Assembly (NCBI GenBank): GCA_029531795.1
Contig: JAPEIS010000012.1
Span: 1,612,001 to 1,676,000 of the forward strand
DNA: 64,000 nt
Reading direction: 5' to 3'
From: Sclerotinia nivalis
Lineage: Eukaryota; Ascomycota; Leotiomycetes; Helotiales; Sclerotiniaceae
Shown: piece by piece, positions 12,476-23,682 of the stretch
How positions within the stretch are numbered: position 1 is the first letter of the stretch
Layout of the letters: each line of letters begins with the position of its first letter
The notes under the pieces: model-generated
Databases searched by the model: none
Told to the model about the DNA's origin: nothing
What the model saw: the letters and a program-made list of their open reading frames with translations, nothing else
Translations under genes and position numbers: made by a program

Positions 12476-13346
12476 CGACTTTGTGTCACATATGAGAATT
12501 AGATTGGGTAGGTCTGAGGTTCGGCCAACAGGAAATGGGGAAGGAAGATTTATGCATCGAATGGCAATGATTAATCATTAGCTGTAATGAAATGACGGTA
12601 TTGATATCGTTGAAGAAATATCATCCGCGCACACTGTCACTCGCCTCATTCTCACTGAGATCGTAAACTCACCACGATCTGGATGCGATCGAGGCTTCGC
12701 ACAGTGTATCAGGATATGGATGCAATAAGAACATCCTGAAGTCATATATTCTATGTTTGCTCGTCTTCGATAAACTTGAAGAGAAAGATGAACAAGCTTT
12801 TTACACATACATCAAGAAACACGTTTGAATATCAGTAACTTACTCTAGTGAAAATGAGCAGTATTTTCTACTGTACCTGCTCCTTGGATATCTGCATAAG
12901 TCACATGCATCTATGAAAACAATCCGTAATCATAACCACTGGAGGCTCTGCTAAAGTCTTGTGATGGGTGCAAACTATTCTGTGGTGCCGAGAAATTGCT
13001 GTTCTTAGATCAAAGGATATGAGAGAGAGTTGTTGGGATGTAAACTCATATTTACGGCTATCAAACCTGGTGATGGGCATCGAATCAGGAATGAAAAGGT
13101 CCACAGCCTGAAGAGGAAATATCTTACTGCAGATTTCTTACTTGCTATCGCTTCATCCTTCCAATACTGTAGGGCATTCGCAGTCAAAGTAAGATAAGAG
13201 AGGTTATGGATGCTCCGTATTTCTCTCCTCAGGACCTAAATCAAGAACTTTCTTCGTGTTATCGGCTTGTAAGAATAGAGCATGTGTTTCTTTCCTCTCG
13301 CAGATTGTACTTTGTTTGTTGCTAATAATGGCGGACTTGGGGCAGC

Positions 13347-13358
13347 CTTTTATACTAG
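13347..13358 (-). promoter_or_regulatory. TATA-like box in array A (example)
   Basis: On the minus strand the site reads CTAGTATAAAAGGC, close to a canonical RNA polymerase II TATA box. A second TATATA-containing site lies about 140 bp away at 13,491-13,500. Listed as a clear example of the paired boxes; there is no proof of transcription. Confidence 0.35.
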
Positions 13359-15145
13359 TTGTCGGATCTCTATTCATCGAATCTCCCTTCTGAGTGGAAT
13401 TAGTGGGTATCATTTGCATATGCTTCAATTTCCCACTTACAGCTGAGCATTCACACCTATCTTATGCTAGTAGCAGAAGTTCTCAACCACGGTATATAAA
13501 TCGTTGACATACATTACTGAACTCATTAAGTAAGCATCATCAACTAACTCAAATGCTTTTGAGGAGGACTAATTTACAGAAATCTAACCTGAGGGTAGAA
13601 TACTTTCGTGAACTTCATTCCGGGAGCTGAAGCGATCCAGCTTTGGTTTTGGGCATTCAAGCAATAGTGGTGATATTGATGATTGTGGTAACTCCGCTGA
13701 AAGTAGTCAGGCTATGGCAGTGAAAGAGAATGATGAGAAGATAAGATAGCAACGACAATCGAAGAGAATTCTTGACCACTGCTAACATTGGGATACTGAC
13801 GAAAAGTATAATTGTGGTAAACAGCTCCGGTTCCTCTGATCAAACTATAGACTCAAAGTACATGGTGGATCTGGCTCGTTGCGTAACTCGGTGCATAAAT
13901 CACCGGTTAAATTGTCGTGTTTTTATAACATTATCCGTCGTGCCTTTCCTTTTCAGGCAACCGCGGAGTACACAATGAGCTACATGAAATGATCCATAGT
14001 GACTTGGCCGACTGCATTTTGCCTCGGAAAATATTCAGTATATAAGCTCAAACTTTTGCGCTTCAGTATTTGAGCAAGGCCGTACACGCAACGGAAAACT
14101 GTGGCTATAATGAATTTGGACGACAGTATTATAATATGTAGACAGTGAACAGGATTCGTGCTAGTGGTGATCAACATGAAATAATGATGATAGAAAATAT
14201 AACGCAGGATGATAGATAATGATATTAAACTTGGAAAGAAATGAGCCAAATCTCGTCCTCAGACTGACAGCAAGGCGGTACCTTTTGCAACTTCTCAACC
14301 AATCCATAATACTTCTTTTGAAACTGTTTTTGTAGAGCTTGAAGATTAAGGAGAGAGTAGAAGAACGTTCTTCTTATAACTTTATATCAAAGAAAACAGA
14401 GCAGACAGTGCGCTTGAAGAAAGCAGTGGCACTTGATGCTATGAGTGCACTTTTAATCCTCACGCTACTGGAACATCCATCAGTCTCCACCTTGAGAGAA
14501 GACTTTCTATCCTATATAATTTTCGAAACTTTTCCCAAACAGGTTTTTAGCATATGCACTGAGACACACGGCACAGCTAACAAATGGAAGCAAAGTACTG
14601 ATCGGAGGGTCCAATAAACTCGAGTCCATCTTAAAGGAATTATGATCATGTCATATAGGTATGTTCATCATTTACTTCCATTTCAAAACACTCAAAAGAC
14701 TAAGTGGGATAATGATAATAAAAGAAAATGATAATGGCAAGAGAAGCTTACACAAGTGAAAAACTTGGGAGATTGACGGTGAAATTAGTTGAAATTGACT
14801 CTTGCACTCGCATATACAGCAAGATGATGATTTTATCAACATCTCTTTGTAGGAATATCAAGGTCTCGGAAACTTGTATCATTTGCACCAATTACTGAAT
14901 CCGGATTGATTTTTATAATAAAGTGTCAGTAGAAAGAACGGAATGAACTTTTACATCCTCTCCAGGTCCCCTACAAGCTAAGGTGGAAAATGATTTCACA
15001 AACAATGCTAATGATGGAAATTGTGAACCGACAACTAGTCATTCCGCCGTAACTGTTGGATTGATCCACTTCATTTATTATCTCATATCAGATTCCAGCA
15101 AAGTCAAGCATTCTCTCTCCCACCAAGACTTTTAGACTTAAAACT

Positions 15146-15165
15146 CCTTATATAAACCTACCCAC
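15146..15165 (-). promoter_or_regulatory. TATA-like box in array A, close match to an array B box
   Basis: On the minus strand this reads GTGGGTAGGTTTATATAAGG, very like the array B box on the plus strand at about 35,785-35,803 (GGAGGTAGGTATATAAG). This supports common descent of the two arrays in opposite orientation. Confidence 0.4.
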
Positions 15166-18100
15166 GTCTCAGCAAGAAACACCGAGCTGTATCTTAGCCT
15201 ACTTTATCAATGGTTTTGGGTTCGCTTTTTGGTTGCTAGCAGTTCATTTTGAGTTGGAACATCAAGGGCAGGCGGGAAATGATATGGTAACGGAAGTCTT
15301 GTCCAGTAGTTGAGAATGGGTGGGAGTGGTGTGAAATGCGAGAAAAGACAATGAAAGTCAAGAATAATTAACGGTAAAAATACGTATCAAATGATAATGA
15401 CAAGTTTTCTACATCCCAAACCTTTTTACCTAAGAGCTCTTACCAAATAAAAGAGAAGCTACTTGTATATCACCACACAAATCTAACCATGTGTAGACAT
15501 ATGGCCATCGCTCACATAAATCAGAAGACTCGATTAACCACAGAACTATAATGGGAACATGCATTTTGTAGGCTCGGGAAGTGTCTTAACAGAGGCAAAG
15601 GCAGATGATTGAAGTGAAATGAATCGAGATGACGTATTCCCCTCTCACTCAGTTCCCCCTATTCTTTTCAACCATTTGCTTTTCCCTCCACTATACTCGA
15701 GTACACTAAAACCAATTAAACAAACCGAAACTGAATATTAAAACCCCAGAGTCTCACCCCATAAATCCTCATACACTATTATCAAAAGTATCGGGAACAA
15801 ATAATTGGCTGAACGAGTCCAAGACCACTCGCAAATCTCCAAGAATGCAATCTCAGTTTTACTACCAATAATCCAGAGAGCAGAGTTTAAACTTGTAAAC
15901 TCATTAAGAACAAATGCACTAAAGTCCATTTTGGCAATGGCATAAGCGATATTCGGTATTCAATGATGGCAATGAAAGTAAATAAGAAGATAATGAAAAC
16001 AAGAAAATCAAGGGTAAACTAGACAAAGCAGTCATTCTCCCTTCCCGCTCCACGGAGCTCTTGGGCAGAACTTTGTATATTTACCGAAGCTCAATGGGCA
16101 GGAATTGAACGCCCATGTTCTGTTTTTTTAGGAGATTTTATTGTGGTTATGGTATTGATTCAAGGATAGCATGTGGGTTTTATAGTAAGTTTGGATTGCA
16201 GAAGAGAGGAGAAGGAAATGGTGTGGTAAGTTGGGGACTGAAAAGTACTGCGGAGGAAAGAGAAGAGAGGTTTGAGTTGGAATCCTCAATCATGGATAGA
16301 GTGTAAGTAGTTAGTAAATGTTGACTTCCAATTCATTCAACTTTCAATCTCCGTTTACAGCACAGTGTACATAAAAATATTGTGCATATGAAATAACCTT
16401 CGTATGGTACTGTTATGCTGCGTGAATCATAATGAGCCAGTCACTCCTTCAGGTAAGAAAAACTCGAGAGCCCGTCTATCATTTGAGCCTCGATAATTCG
16501 GGGAGTTGAATGATGTACAGTAGATTGGAGACGTATTAGATGAGATTTTTTGTTAATAGTATGATGAAATGATATAATAACGATGATGACAACAGTAGTG
16601 GTAATGAAAGTAGTAATTGAAATCCCTAGCAGCGAGAATACTTAATGAAGATAAATCCATACCTCTACTTGTCGGCTAATCATAATATGGCCAACGGTGG
16701 TTGGTAGAATTTATCTAATAACCGATATGAACCCAGCTTATATGCTTATACCAAAACCCGGCACGGCTCCTTGAAGGCATTGAAGTTTCTAAATTTGAAT
16801 ATGATATTGAGATAAGAATGAAAACCAAACAGTCTTTTCTATACTTCGCCAGATTCATCTTGTATAGCTTTGAGCAGTCCCATTGAGGATGAAAATAATG
16901 ACAAGTGACTAGCGAACTTTTACTCACACTCTAATCTTTATTCTTAAATCCCACCGGTTCATCCCATGGGAACCCGTCTAACATAAAAGCCCCTAAATTT
17001 TGTTACAAACCCTTTAACTTTCTGTTACAAAACAACGTATTAAACATTTTCATTATACTACTGACGCACAAGATCTTTCAAACTTCCGATGCCCCACCAG
17101 CCTGTCAGTGGAATACACATGCGCCAGTCAAGAATTACATATAATTCCGAGCTCCGAGGGGGGGGGTTGTTGGAGTGATGTAATGATGATGGCATAAAGA
17201 TTCAATATTGGAAAATGACAACAGCAACAACATGAAAGTCATGAAACACCAAAATAGCCGAGCCCTGGGTTCAAGTGCATTCCGCAGTCTGGGCCCGGTA
17301 TACCAAAGTTCCTTGCGAGTCAATTCATACAATTTCTTGCCTCAGAAAATATTTCCAGACCTCTTGACTTCAAAACCTGTATCTGACCGCAAGTGTCTAA
17401 TTCTTGTTTCCATAAATCTCATCCACATCTACAAAGAAGCGTGTTTTATACCATGAATTTCCCATTCCAAGTCAATACCTCGCTACCTTTGCCCTGCATA
17501 GGATATTTCGATTCAGGCTATTAATTAGAATATAAAAACACGGCATTCCTTAATCTTTTTTTTTTCTTCTTAAAAATAAACAACAAACCAAAGAATGGTA
17601 AATGGGGGAGAACTCTGCGACTTGGAGATTTTAATTAGCGGGCTCTTTTATTGAGTTTGGGATTTTGGTAGTTAGGAGAGGAGAGGAGAGGAGGGAATGA
17701 GAGAGGAAAATAGAGAGATTGGAAAAGGAGACGATGGTGATAGTGATGATAGTAATAGTCTAAAATAACCACAATAAAGTAGATTGATAACATAAATGCA
17801 CAAACAATAGCCAAAAAATAAACAGTCCAAAAGGAATCCGAAAATGATAAATGAAGATACCAGACTGGGAGTTTTCGGGCCTTATTGTATGGCTCCTATC
17901 ATTGATATTAGAAGCATCTACTTGATAGTAATCTCTCATCCTTACTTGAGTTTGAGCTTAACAATGAGTACGAGGTGTTGATATGGAACTTTGATAGGGG
18001 TTATGTGTGTTATTTATAGGAGGGGTTGGCGTAAATCTACCAGATGAGTGTGTCCGGCGAATCAAGACAGATATCCTAGATTAGTGAATGAGCCGCACAG

Positions 18101-20015
18101 GGAAAAAAGATAAACTTCTGCTTTGGATAATCGTATCTCTCAACCATTAGCACATGATAAAGTACGCTAAGTATATAAAGCACTATCAAAAGTCTCGAGG
18201 GCAGCACATGGCGCCGGGTACAAACGGAAAAGCTCATCAGAAAGTTAACTTGTGATGTGGATATATTCAGAGAGGTGTTCGGTAGGTATTATTATAATGG
18301 GATTTGTTTCTGAGTGACTATTCTAGAAATCGAGACGGAGTAGAAAAGTATGATGATAACAATAACCGCAGTAAAAATAACAATAAATAAATTCAACAAC
18401 AAAATATCCACAGAAACACCTCATCACCACATCAAACCTCCACATCTCCACCCTACTTTATCACAGCCACATAAATATTCATCCCCATTGACTCTCCAGT
18501 TCTAGATCACTCGGACTTCACATCTGCTAGAAACGCTTTTGCAGCCTCTTGGACTCTGTATTTCTCCTTTCAATAGAGTTACCTGAAGATGTTCGGATGA
18601 ATATCATGAGGTTAATATACTTCACTCAACTATTCCCCCTATGATTACTATTCACTTGAGTTTAATCGAGAACATTGAATGATACTTCATCATTCGCCCT
18701 CCTATACAACTCCCACTAAAATTTCATCTCTCCCACACCTCCCTTTCCCTACCTTTCCACTCTTCTCCCCAACTCAATTCTCAGCTCTTTGGAGTACACA
18801 TAAACCACCAATCTAAATCTCCATCAACACACAATGTATCCAAGACCAACTTTAGCGCAGACTCTGAAGGATCTGGATGTACGGGTATCACTAGTCCCAG
18901 GGAATTCTTATGAGATATATATATAGAAGCTGTATATTGAGCTTGGAGTGGAGTAATTTTCATATTCTGTGGTGGTGAGTGGAAGAGCTGGAGTGAAGGA
19001 TCAGGTTGAGACTGAGAAGTGAGGTTGATGATAACAAGATAGAATATAATGGAATGGAATGGAACAAGATGAGGCAATGGGTATCTGATGATGATGATGA
19101 AAAATTCAATCAAAACGACAACAAAAATCGAGAATCTGAAATATTAGGATTACAAGACTATTAATCCAAATAACAATCAACAATAACGACAATAATCATC
19201 TCAAAGAAAAAAGAACAACACCCCCTCAAACGTCCCCAAATCCGCGCTCATCCGACCCTAAAACCAAATGCAAACCAACGCACTCTGACAGCCTCAACGT
19301 CGAAATTTCTCTGGCATCGCTTAAATCACCCTCTCGAACGGTTATAACGGTGGGAGATGGGAAAAGATGTATGGTTTATATACTCGTAGAGTTTCAACCA
19401 GTGGTAGCTCTTAACATCTAGTTAAGTGAAATGACGGAAATGAGGCTTTACGGAGATAAATTCTTTAAGATTATTTAGGCGATGACCGAATCATGAATCT
19501 AGAAGAGGGATGTGATTTAAGAGTGAAGTATAGGAAATAGCAATGTGAGGATTATAACAACTCGAGTAATCTTTCGCAGATAGTACTTCTACTCAAACAA
19601 TAACCAAGGACTTGTCACAACATGCGAATCTTACATTTAAACAACATAAAAAACAGAGATATAATTTCACAAACCAAAAAGTCCAATAATGACTTCCTCA
19701 TGAAAAGTAATCTCTACCTCTCCTAAAACCCCAACTTCATACATATCCAAGGCACCAAAAGTCGTCATCTATTCTCCCAAATGAAGATAATTATTCAATT
19801 CATCAAAAAATATATTGTATCAAACCATCCAGCCACCAAAATCCAACTATGAATCAGAATACCAATATCAATATCAATACCACTCAAGATAAGAATCGCT
19901 TAATCCCTTCCTCAAACATCTAACATCCAACATCTAACTTGCAACCTTCCAACCACCTTCAATAATGTACAAGTAAATAAATAAGTAATCAATTCGCTAA
20001 TCTCGCACAGCAACC

Positions 20016-20038
20016 CATCACCATCACCATCACCATCA
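20016..20038. repeat. CACCAT microsatellite
   Basis: Nearly four perfect copies of the 6-base unit CATCAC in a row. Confidence 0.85.
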
Positions 20039-20468
20039 AAAACAATTAAAACAATATAACATAAAAAAACAATAACACTCACCACCATCTCATCTTATCC
20101 CATCTTACCATACCTTATCTTTCCCCCTCCAATTTCCCAATTTCCCAATTTCCCTCATCCCCCTCCTCCCAACCTATAAAAAACCCCACTAAAGTAAATA
20201 CATACCCTCAACATCACATTCCATACATACTCCACATCCTGCCACCTCCTCACTATACACATACACATACCCTTTCACCGCATATAATTACCCATTCTAA
20301 CAAACCTATATCATCTTTTAACTTCATTTTTATCCTATCCCATCCCATCCATCTTCCATCTACATATCCACTCTTTACAACTCTCCTCCTTCATCCTTCC
20401 TCCTTCACCCAACTTACCCATCTATCCCTTTTTCCAACTCTCCAAGTCTCCATCTTCGCCACATACAT

Positions 20469-20524
20469 AGTACGCCACTCCTAGTACGCCACTCCTAGTA
20501 CGCCACTCCTAGTACGCCACTCCT
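20469..20524. repeat. 14-bp minisatellite, four perfect copies
   Basis: The unit AGTACGCCACTCCT occurs four times head to tail with no mismatch, flanked by low-complexity pyrimidine DNA. Perfect identity points to recent slippage or unequal exchange. Confidence 0.95.
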
Positions 20525-20715
20525 AGCATACTGCAAATGGCGAGATATTCAGCCGTAATAAATAACCGCACTCTAATCACCTTCCATTTATACACATTTC
20601 GCAATCCACATTCACCTCACCTCACCTGCCCAGTCAACTCAATTTCAAGTCTACTCACCAACTCCACTCCCCAGCTCCCCAATTCCAAGAAACGCCGGAG
20701 CGCACTCACCTCTTC

Positions 20716-20780
20716 AATCCTCCTTCTCCTCCTCCTTCTTTTCCTCTTCCTCTTCCTCCTCCTCCTCCTCCTCCTCCTTA
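20716..20780. repeat. CTC/TTC triplet tract
   Basis: A pure pyrimidine tract made of CTT, CTC and TCC triplets, ending in about nine CTC units. Confidence 0.85.
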
Positions 20781-20843
20781 TCCTTATCCTCTTAATCCCC
20801 TTTCTATCCCCCTTTAATCCTCTTCAATCATCATCCTCTCCTT

Positions 20844-20874
20844 CCCAAACCCCAAACCCCAAACCCCAAACCCC
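20844..20874 (-). repeat. G-quadruplex-prone repeat (GGGGTTT on the minus strand)
   Basis: Five runs of 3-4 C spaced by AAA on the plus strand, so the minus strand carries GGGG-TTT repeats able to form a G-quadruplex. It resembles ciliate telomere repeat, not the TTAGGG repeat of filamentous fungi, so it is not taken as telomeric. Confidence 0.75.
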
Positions 20875-22256
20875 AAACACCAAACCCCAAATCCCAACCC
20901 CCACACTCCAATTTCCAAAGGAGTACCGGAGTACCATAAATCCCACACTCGCCTTCCCACTCGCCTTCCCACTCGCCTTCACAATCTCCTTCGCCCCCTT
21001 CACAAATCCCAATCCATGCCAATCCAAACCCGTAACCGGAGTATTGTGAATTTCCCTATTGTCCTATTTTCCAATTTCTCAATTGAGTATCGAGTCTGAA
21101 ATCAGAAAGAGATAGATGTAGAATAATGAAAACGAAAGCGAATACATTTAGCGTTTTTGTTATTTGAGTTTGGTGATATTAGCATTAGCATTAGCACTCT
21201 ACTTCTTCGCACCCGTCAAAAAAACTCTCAAAGCAAAATCTCCTAAGTATTCTCAAGCCAAAAAGCACGACGCAAAAACCAAAACAAATTCTGGGGACAT
21301 GAATTAGGTGGAGATGTTCAATATTCTCATTTATGAATGTTATCGTATCTTTTTTTTCCCTTTTCTCATTTATTTCTATTCCGATCTCATCTTTCCCTAT
21401 TCCCTTTCCCTTCCCCTTTCACGCTTCTCCTCTCGTGAAATGTATAGCGAGCGAATGAATGATCAAACTCCATGTATTCTGCTCAACTCCAAGCCTCCTC
21501 TTTCTTAATGATCATTTGTAAAAAAAATCTCCGCAATCTATGCTGAGGAATATTTCCACGCTGTTTTCAGAACTCCTGGTCCTTTACTTCCTGATTCGCC
21601 CAGCCAAATCATCATCACACTTTCACCTCTCCCCTAAGCACGCTGTACTTTTCGGGCCACTCACTCAACAATTCCCAAGTTTAGAACAACATCATCAGGT
21701 ATCTCCATCCCGATTTCACACGGAAAGAAGTAACCAACCACCATCTCATCAATATGTCATACAGGTGCCTTAGTATAACGGTCATTCCACATCCATAATC
21801 CCCATAAACCCGTCTCCTATTCCAGTCAATCTTATAGAAGGCTCTTGACTCCATCAGCTACTGGAAAGTATTCCGAATCCATCTCCAATCATCTCCAGTC
21901 ATGAAAGTTGTGTAATAAAAAAAAAACGTGACGCATAAAAAAAAACTCCACCGTCCCAAACACCGTACAAAAAATAACAGACTTGGCAATGACGTATGGG
22001 TAAAACGAGAGTACCTCCAAAATATCCTATGATCCCCAGGATCGCTTTTCTTTTATGTTTCCTTTTGTCTTCGTGTTTTCCAATTCATTCGTCCATCTTT
22101 CCATCTCTTCTAATAAAATAAATCGTACAACTCCCCTAATAGAAATCTCGGAGAGTAAAAAAACTATTTGTACAATGGAATCAAAGATTCCTGATCCCAA
22201 CACTAGTAGAATCCTTCGTGTGCGTATAATCGTAAGTATGAAAGACTAAAAGGAAT

Positions 22257-23579
22257 CTAATATCCATCAAGCATGCCATCTAATTCGTCCAATTCAACGT
22301 TTTCCGGACTTCTTGTATCCCAATCCAACGTTTCAATCTTCGCTGGCGCCCAATTCGTGTGAGAAGTTTCTAGAGTAGAATCCCAAGATTTTTTCGACGC
22401 GAAAACAGGTTTCATAGCGGGGCTATTCATAAAAACCGCCGTGTTCGACACAGTCAATCCTCGGCTTTCTCCGAAAAACGGATCTGATTCCACGGATTTC
22501 ATGGGAGTATCTGAGATATTTGATGGCATATCGGTCATATCAGATGGTTTTGATGGTGGTTCGCCACTGAATCTTCGTTTTTGCATTCCCCGAGCCGTTT
22601 GGGTGAATTCTTTCTCATCCTTTTCGAGACCTACAGACGAAGCACGATTATTCCTCACGGGACGTTCGAATCGACCGGAAAACGAACCAGTTGGAGTTGG
22701 AGGTATAACCGAATCATCATCATCGTATTCCTCAGAAGATAGGTCAACCTCAGGTGAATCACATCGACTTCTATCTGGTTCATCGGCTACTGAGTCCGCA
22801 CTTGATATGGAAGGAGTGATAATCGTACGTTGAGGTAATTGCGATGGATCAGGAATTGGTTGATGCGGGTAAGTCGTCAAATAAAAGTATGTTCTTCTTG
22901 GATGTACAGTTTCCAACTCTTTGCCCACAGGACAAGGTGATGACACACTCCATGATCGTTTTAAATAGTTAGATAATCGAGAGGAAATGATCGCGCATGG
23001 ATTGGCAGATCTAATTTTCATTAGTTTCATACTCATGATGGTTAACGGGGCGAACTGGGCATAGTTTTGAACTTACTGTTCCACGATTCTAACGGTTGGG
23101 GACAAAATGGCTGCAAGTTCCTTAACCAAATGAGGTCTATTGGCAGTTTTCTGTAATTGAACAATAACCCCTTCAACAATCTCATCCTTTACTTCGGCCA
23201 AATCAATTTCTTCGATTTCAACTTTCTCATCCTTCCCTTCCTCACGTTTGACTTTCCTCTCTTCCAATTTCTCACGTTTTGATTCCTTTTCTTTCATCTC
23301 ATCGTCGTGGTGGTTTTCGAATTCATGAACTTCGGCTGGTGGTGAAAGTGGCGGGGTATTTATATCTTTAGGTGCGGTATAAATACGTTTGGGTGGCGGT
23401 GATAATGAACAAGAATCTCGGCGCGCTCGTTTTGACTTTTTCGAAATATGGTGTTCTGATGTCGACGTCGCTATTGAAGGCGGTGAAAGTCGTGCGGCCG
23501 CTTTTTCAGCATGAGTTTGTGGTAACTCTATTCCTAGAGCTACCCAGTTCACTTGCTTTCGACGAGTATCATAACCCAT
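22257..23579 (-). CDS. GDS1-type winged-helix nuclear protein (2 exons)
   Basis: Probable nuclear regulator of the fungal GDS1-like family. Exon 1 is 23579-23077 and exon 2 is 23010-22257; the 66-bp intron has GTAAGT, AAACTAATG and TAG, and joining in frame gives 418 residues. The conserved winged-helix-like core spans the splice site at about residues 140-220: LQKTANRPHLVKELAAIL, then SANPCAIISSRLSNYLKRSW, then ELETVHPRRTYFYLTTYPHQP. The N-terminal part is charged (Lys/Glu-rich helix at about residues 90-130, with the basic KKSKRARR, a likely nuclear localisation signal). The C-terminal half is Ser/Asp-rich, probably disordered, with an acidic stretch SSEEYDDDD. The family link rests on this core as I remember it; the biological role in filamentous fungi is not well defined. 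The start is the first ATG of the open frame. It looks intact. Confidence 0.82.
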
Positions 23580-23657
23580 GATTTTTGATTTACAAAAGTA
23601 TAATTTAAAAAGTGTTTGTTGTTTTGAAAGGGTAGTTTAGTTTATTAAAGGAAGAAC

Positions 23658-23682
23658 GATGATGATGATGATGATGATGATG
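23658..23682. repeat. GAT microsatellite
   Basis: About eight perfect GAT units in the 5' flank of the GDS1-like gene, some 80 bp from its start codon. Confidence 0.9.

Larger units (their letters stand above)
9140..19400 (-). repeat. Array A: degenerate ~600-bp units with paired TATA-like boxes
   Basis: Read on the minus strand, each unit shows an AT-rich block of ATTATCATT type, then a first TATA-like box 125-240 bp on, then a second box about 90-240 bp further, then the next block after about 160-310 bp. On the plus strand the blocks (GATAATGATAATGA type) lie near 9,500, 12,560, 13,660, 14,170, 14,705, 15,350, 15,965, 16,565, 17,180, 17,740, 18,350 and 19,090. Box pairs lie near 9,740/9,915, 13,352/13,495, 13,930/14,041, 14,390/14,515, 14,920/15,152, 16,170/16,372, 16,866/16,990, 17,446/17,530, 18,010/18,175 and 18,705/18,915. 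The unit near 15.4-15.9 kb and the stretch 12.6-13.3 kb fit poorly. The sequence between boxes is not clearly conserved and the short frames are not shared between units. The LINE interrupts the array. Pattern found by eye; function unknown. Confidence 0.55.
19400..22256. other. Pyrimidine-rich simple-sequence stretch
   Basis: No credible gene. From about 20,040 to 21,050 the plus strand is dominated by C and T (CCT, CCAT and TTCC motifs), with several tandem repeats listed separately. The long frame at 20,537-21,049 is simply translated CTC/CAAACC repeats and I do not call it a gene. From about 21.1 to 22.25 kb lies ordinary AT-rich DNA and the 3' flank of the gene ending at 22,257. Confidence 0.6.

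Noticed and set aside
18781..19113. 110-codon minus-strand frame in array A
   Set aside because: It spans an array box and has no counterpart in other units, so it is probably chance.
20844..20890. Telomere-like repeat (CCCCAAA)
   Set aside because: Matches ciliate-type telomere repeat, not TTAGGG of filamentous fungi, and lies inside other low-complexity DNA.
20537..21049. 170-codon plus-strand frame and opposing minus-strand frames
   Set aside because: Made of translated CTC, CAAACC and CCTTCC simple repeats; no domain, no intron signals, Leu and Pro runs only.
21768..21840. tRNA-like start (TAGTATAACGGTCATT resembles a tRNA A box)
   Set aside because: No TTCGAAT-type B box at the right distance and no cloverleaf can be folded by eye.
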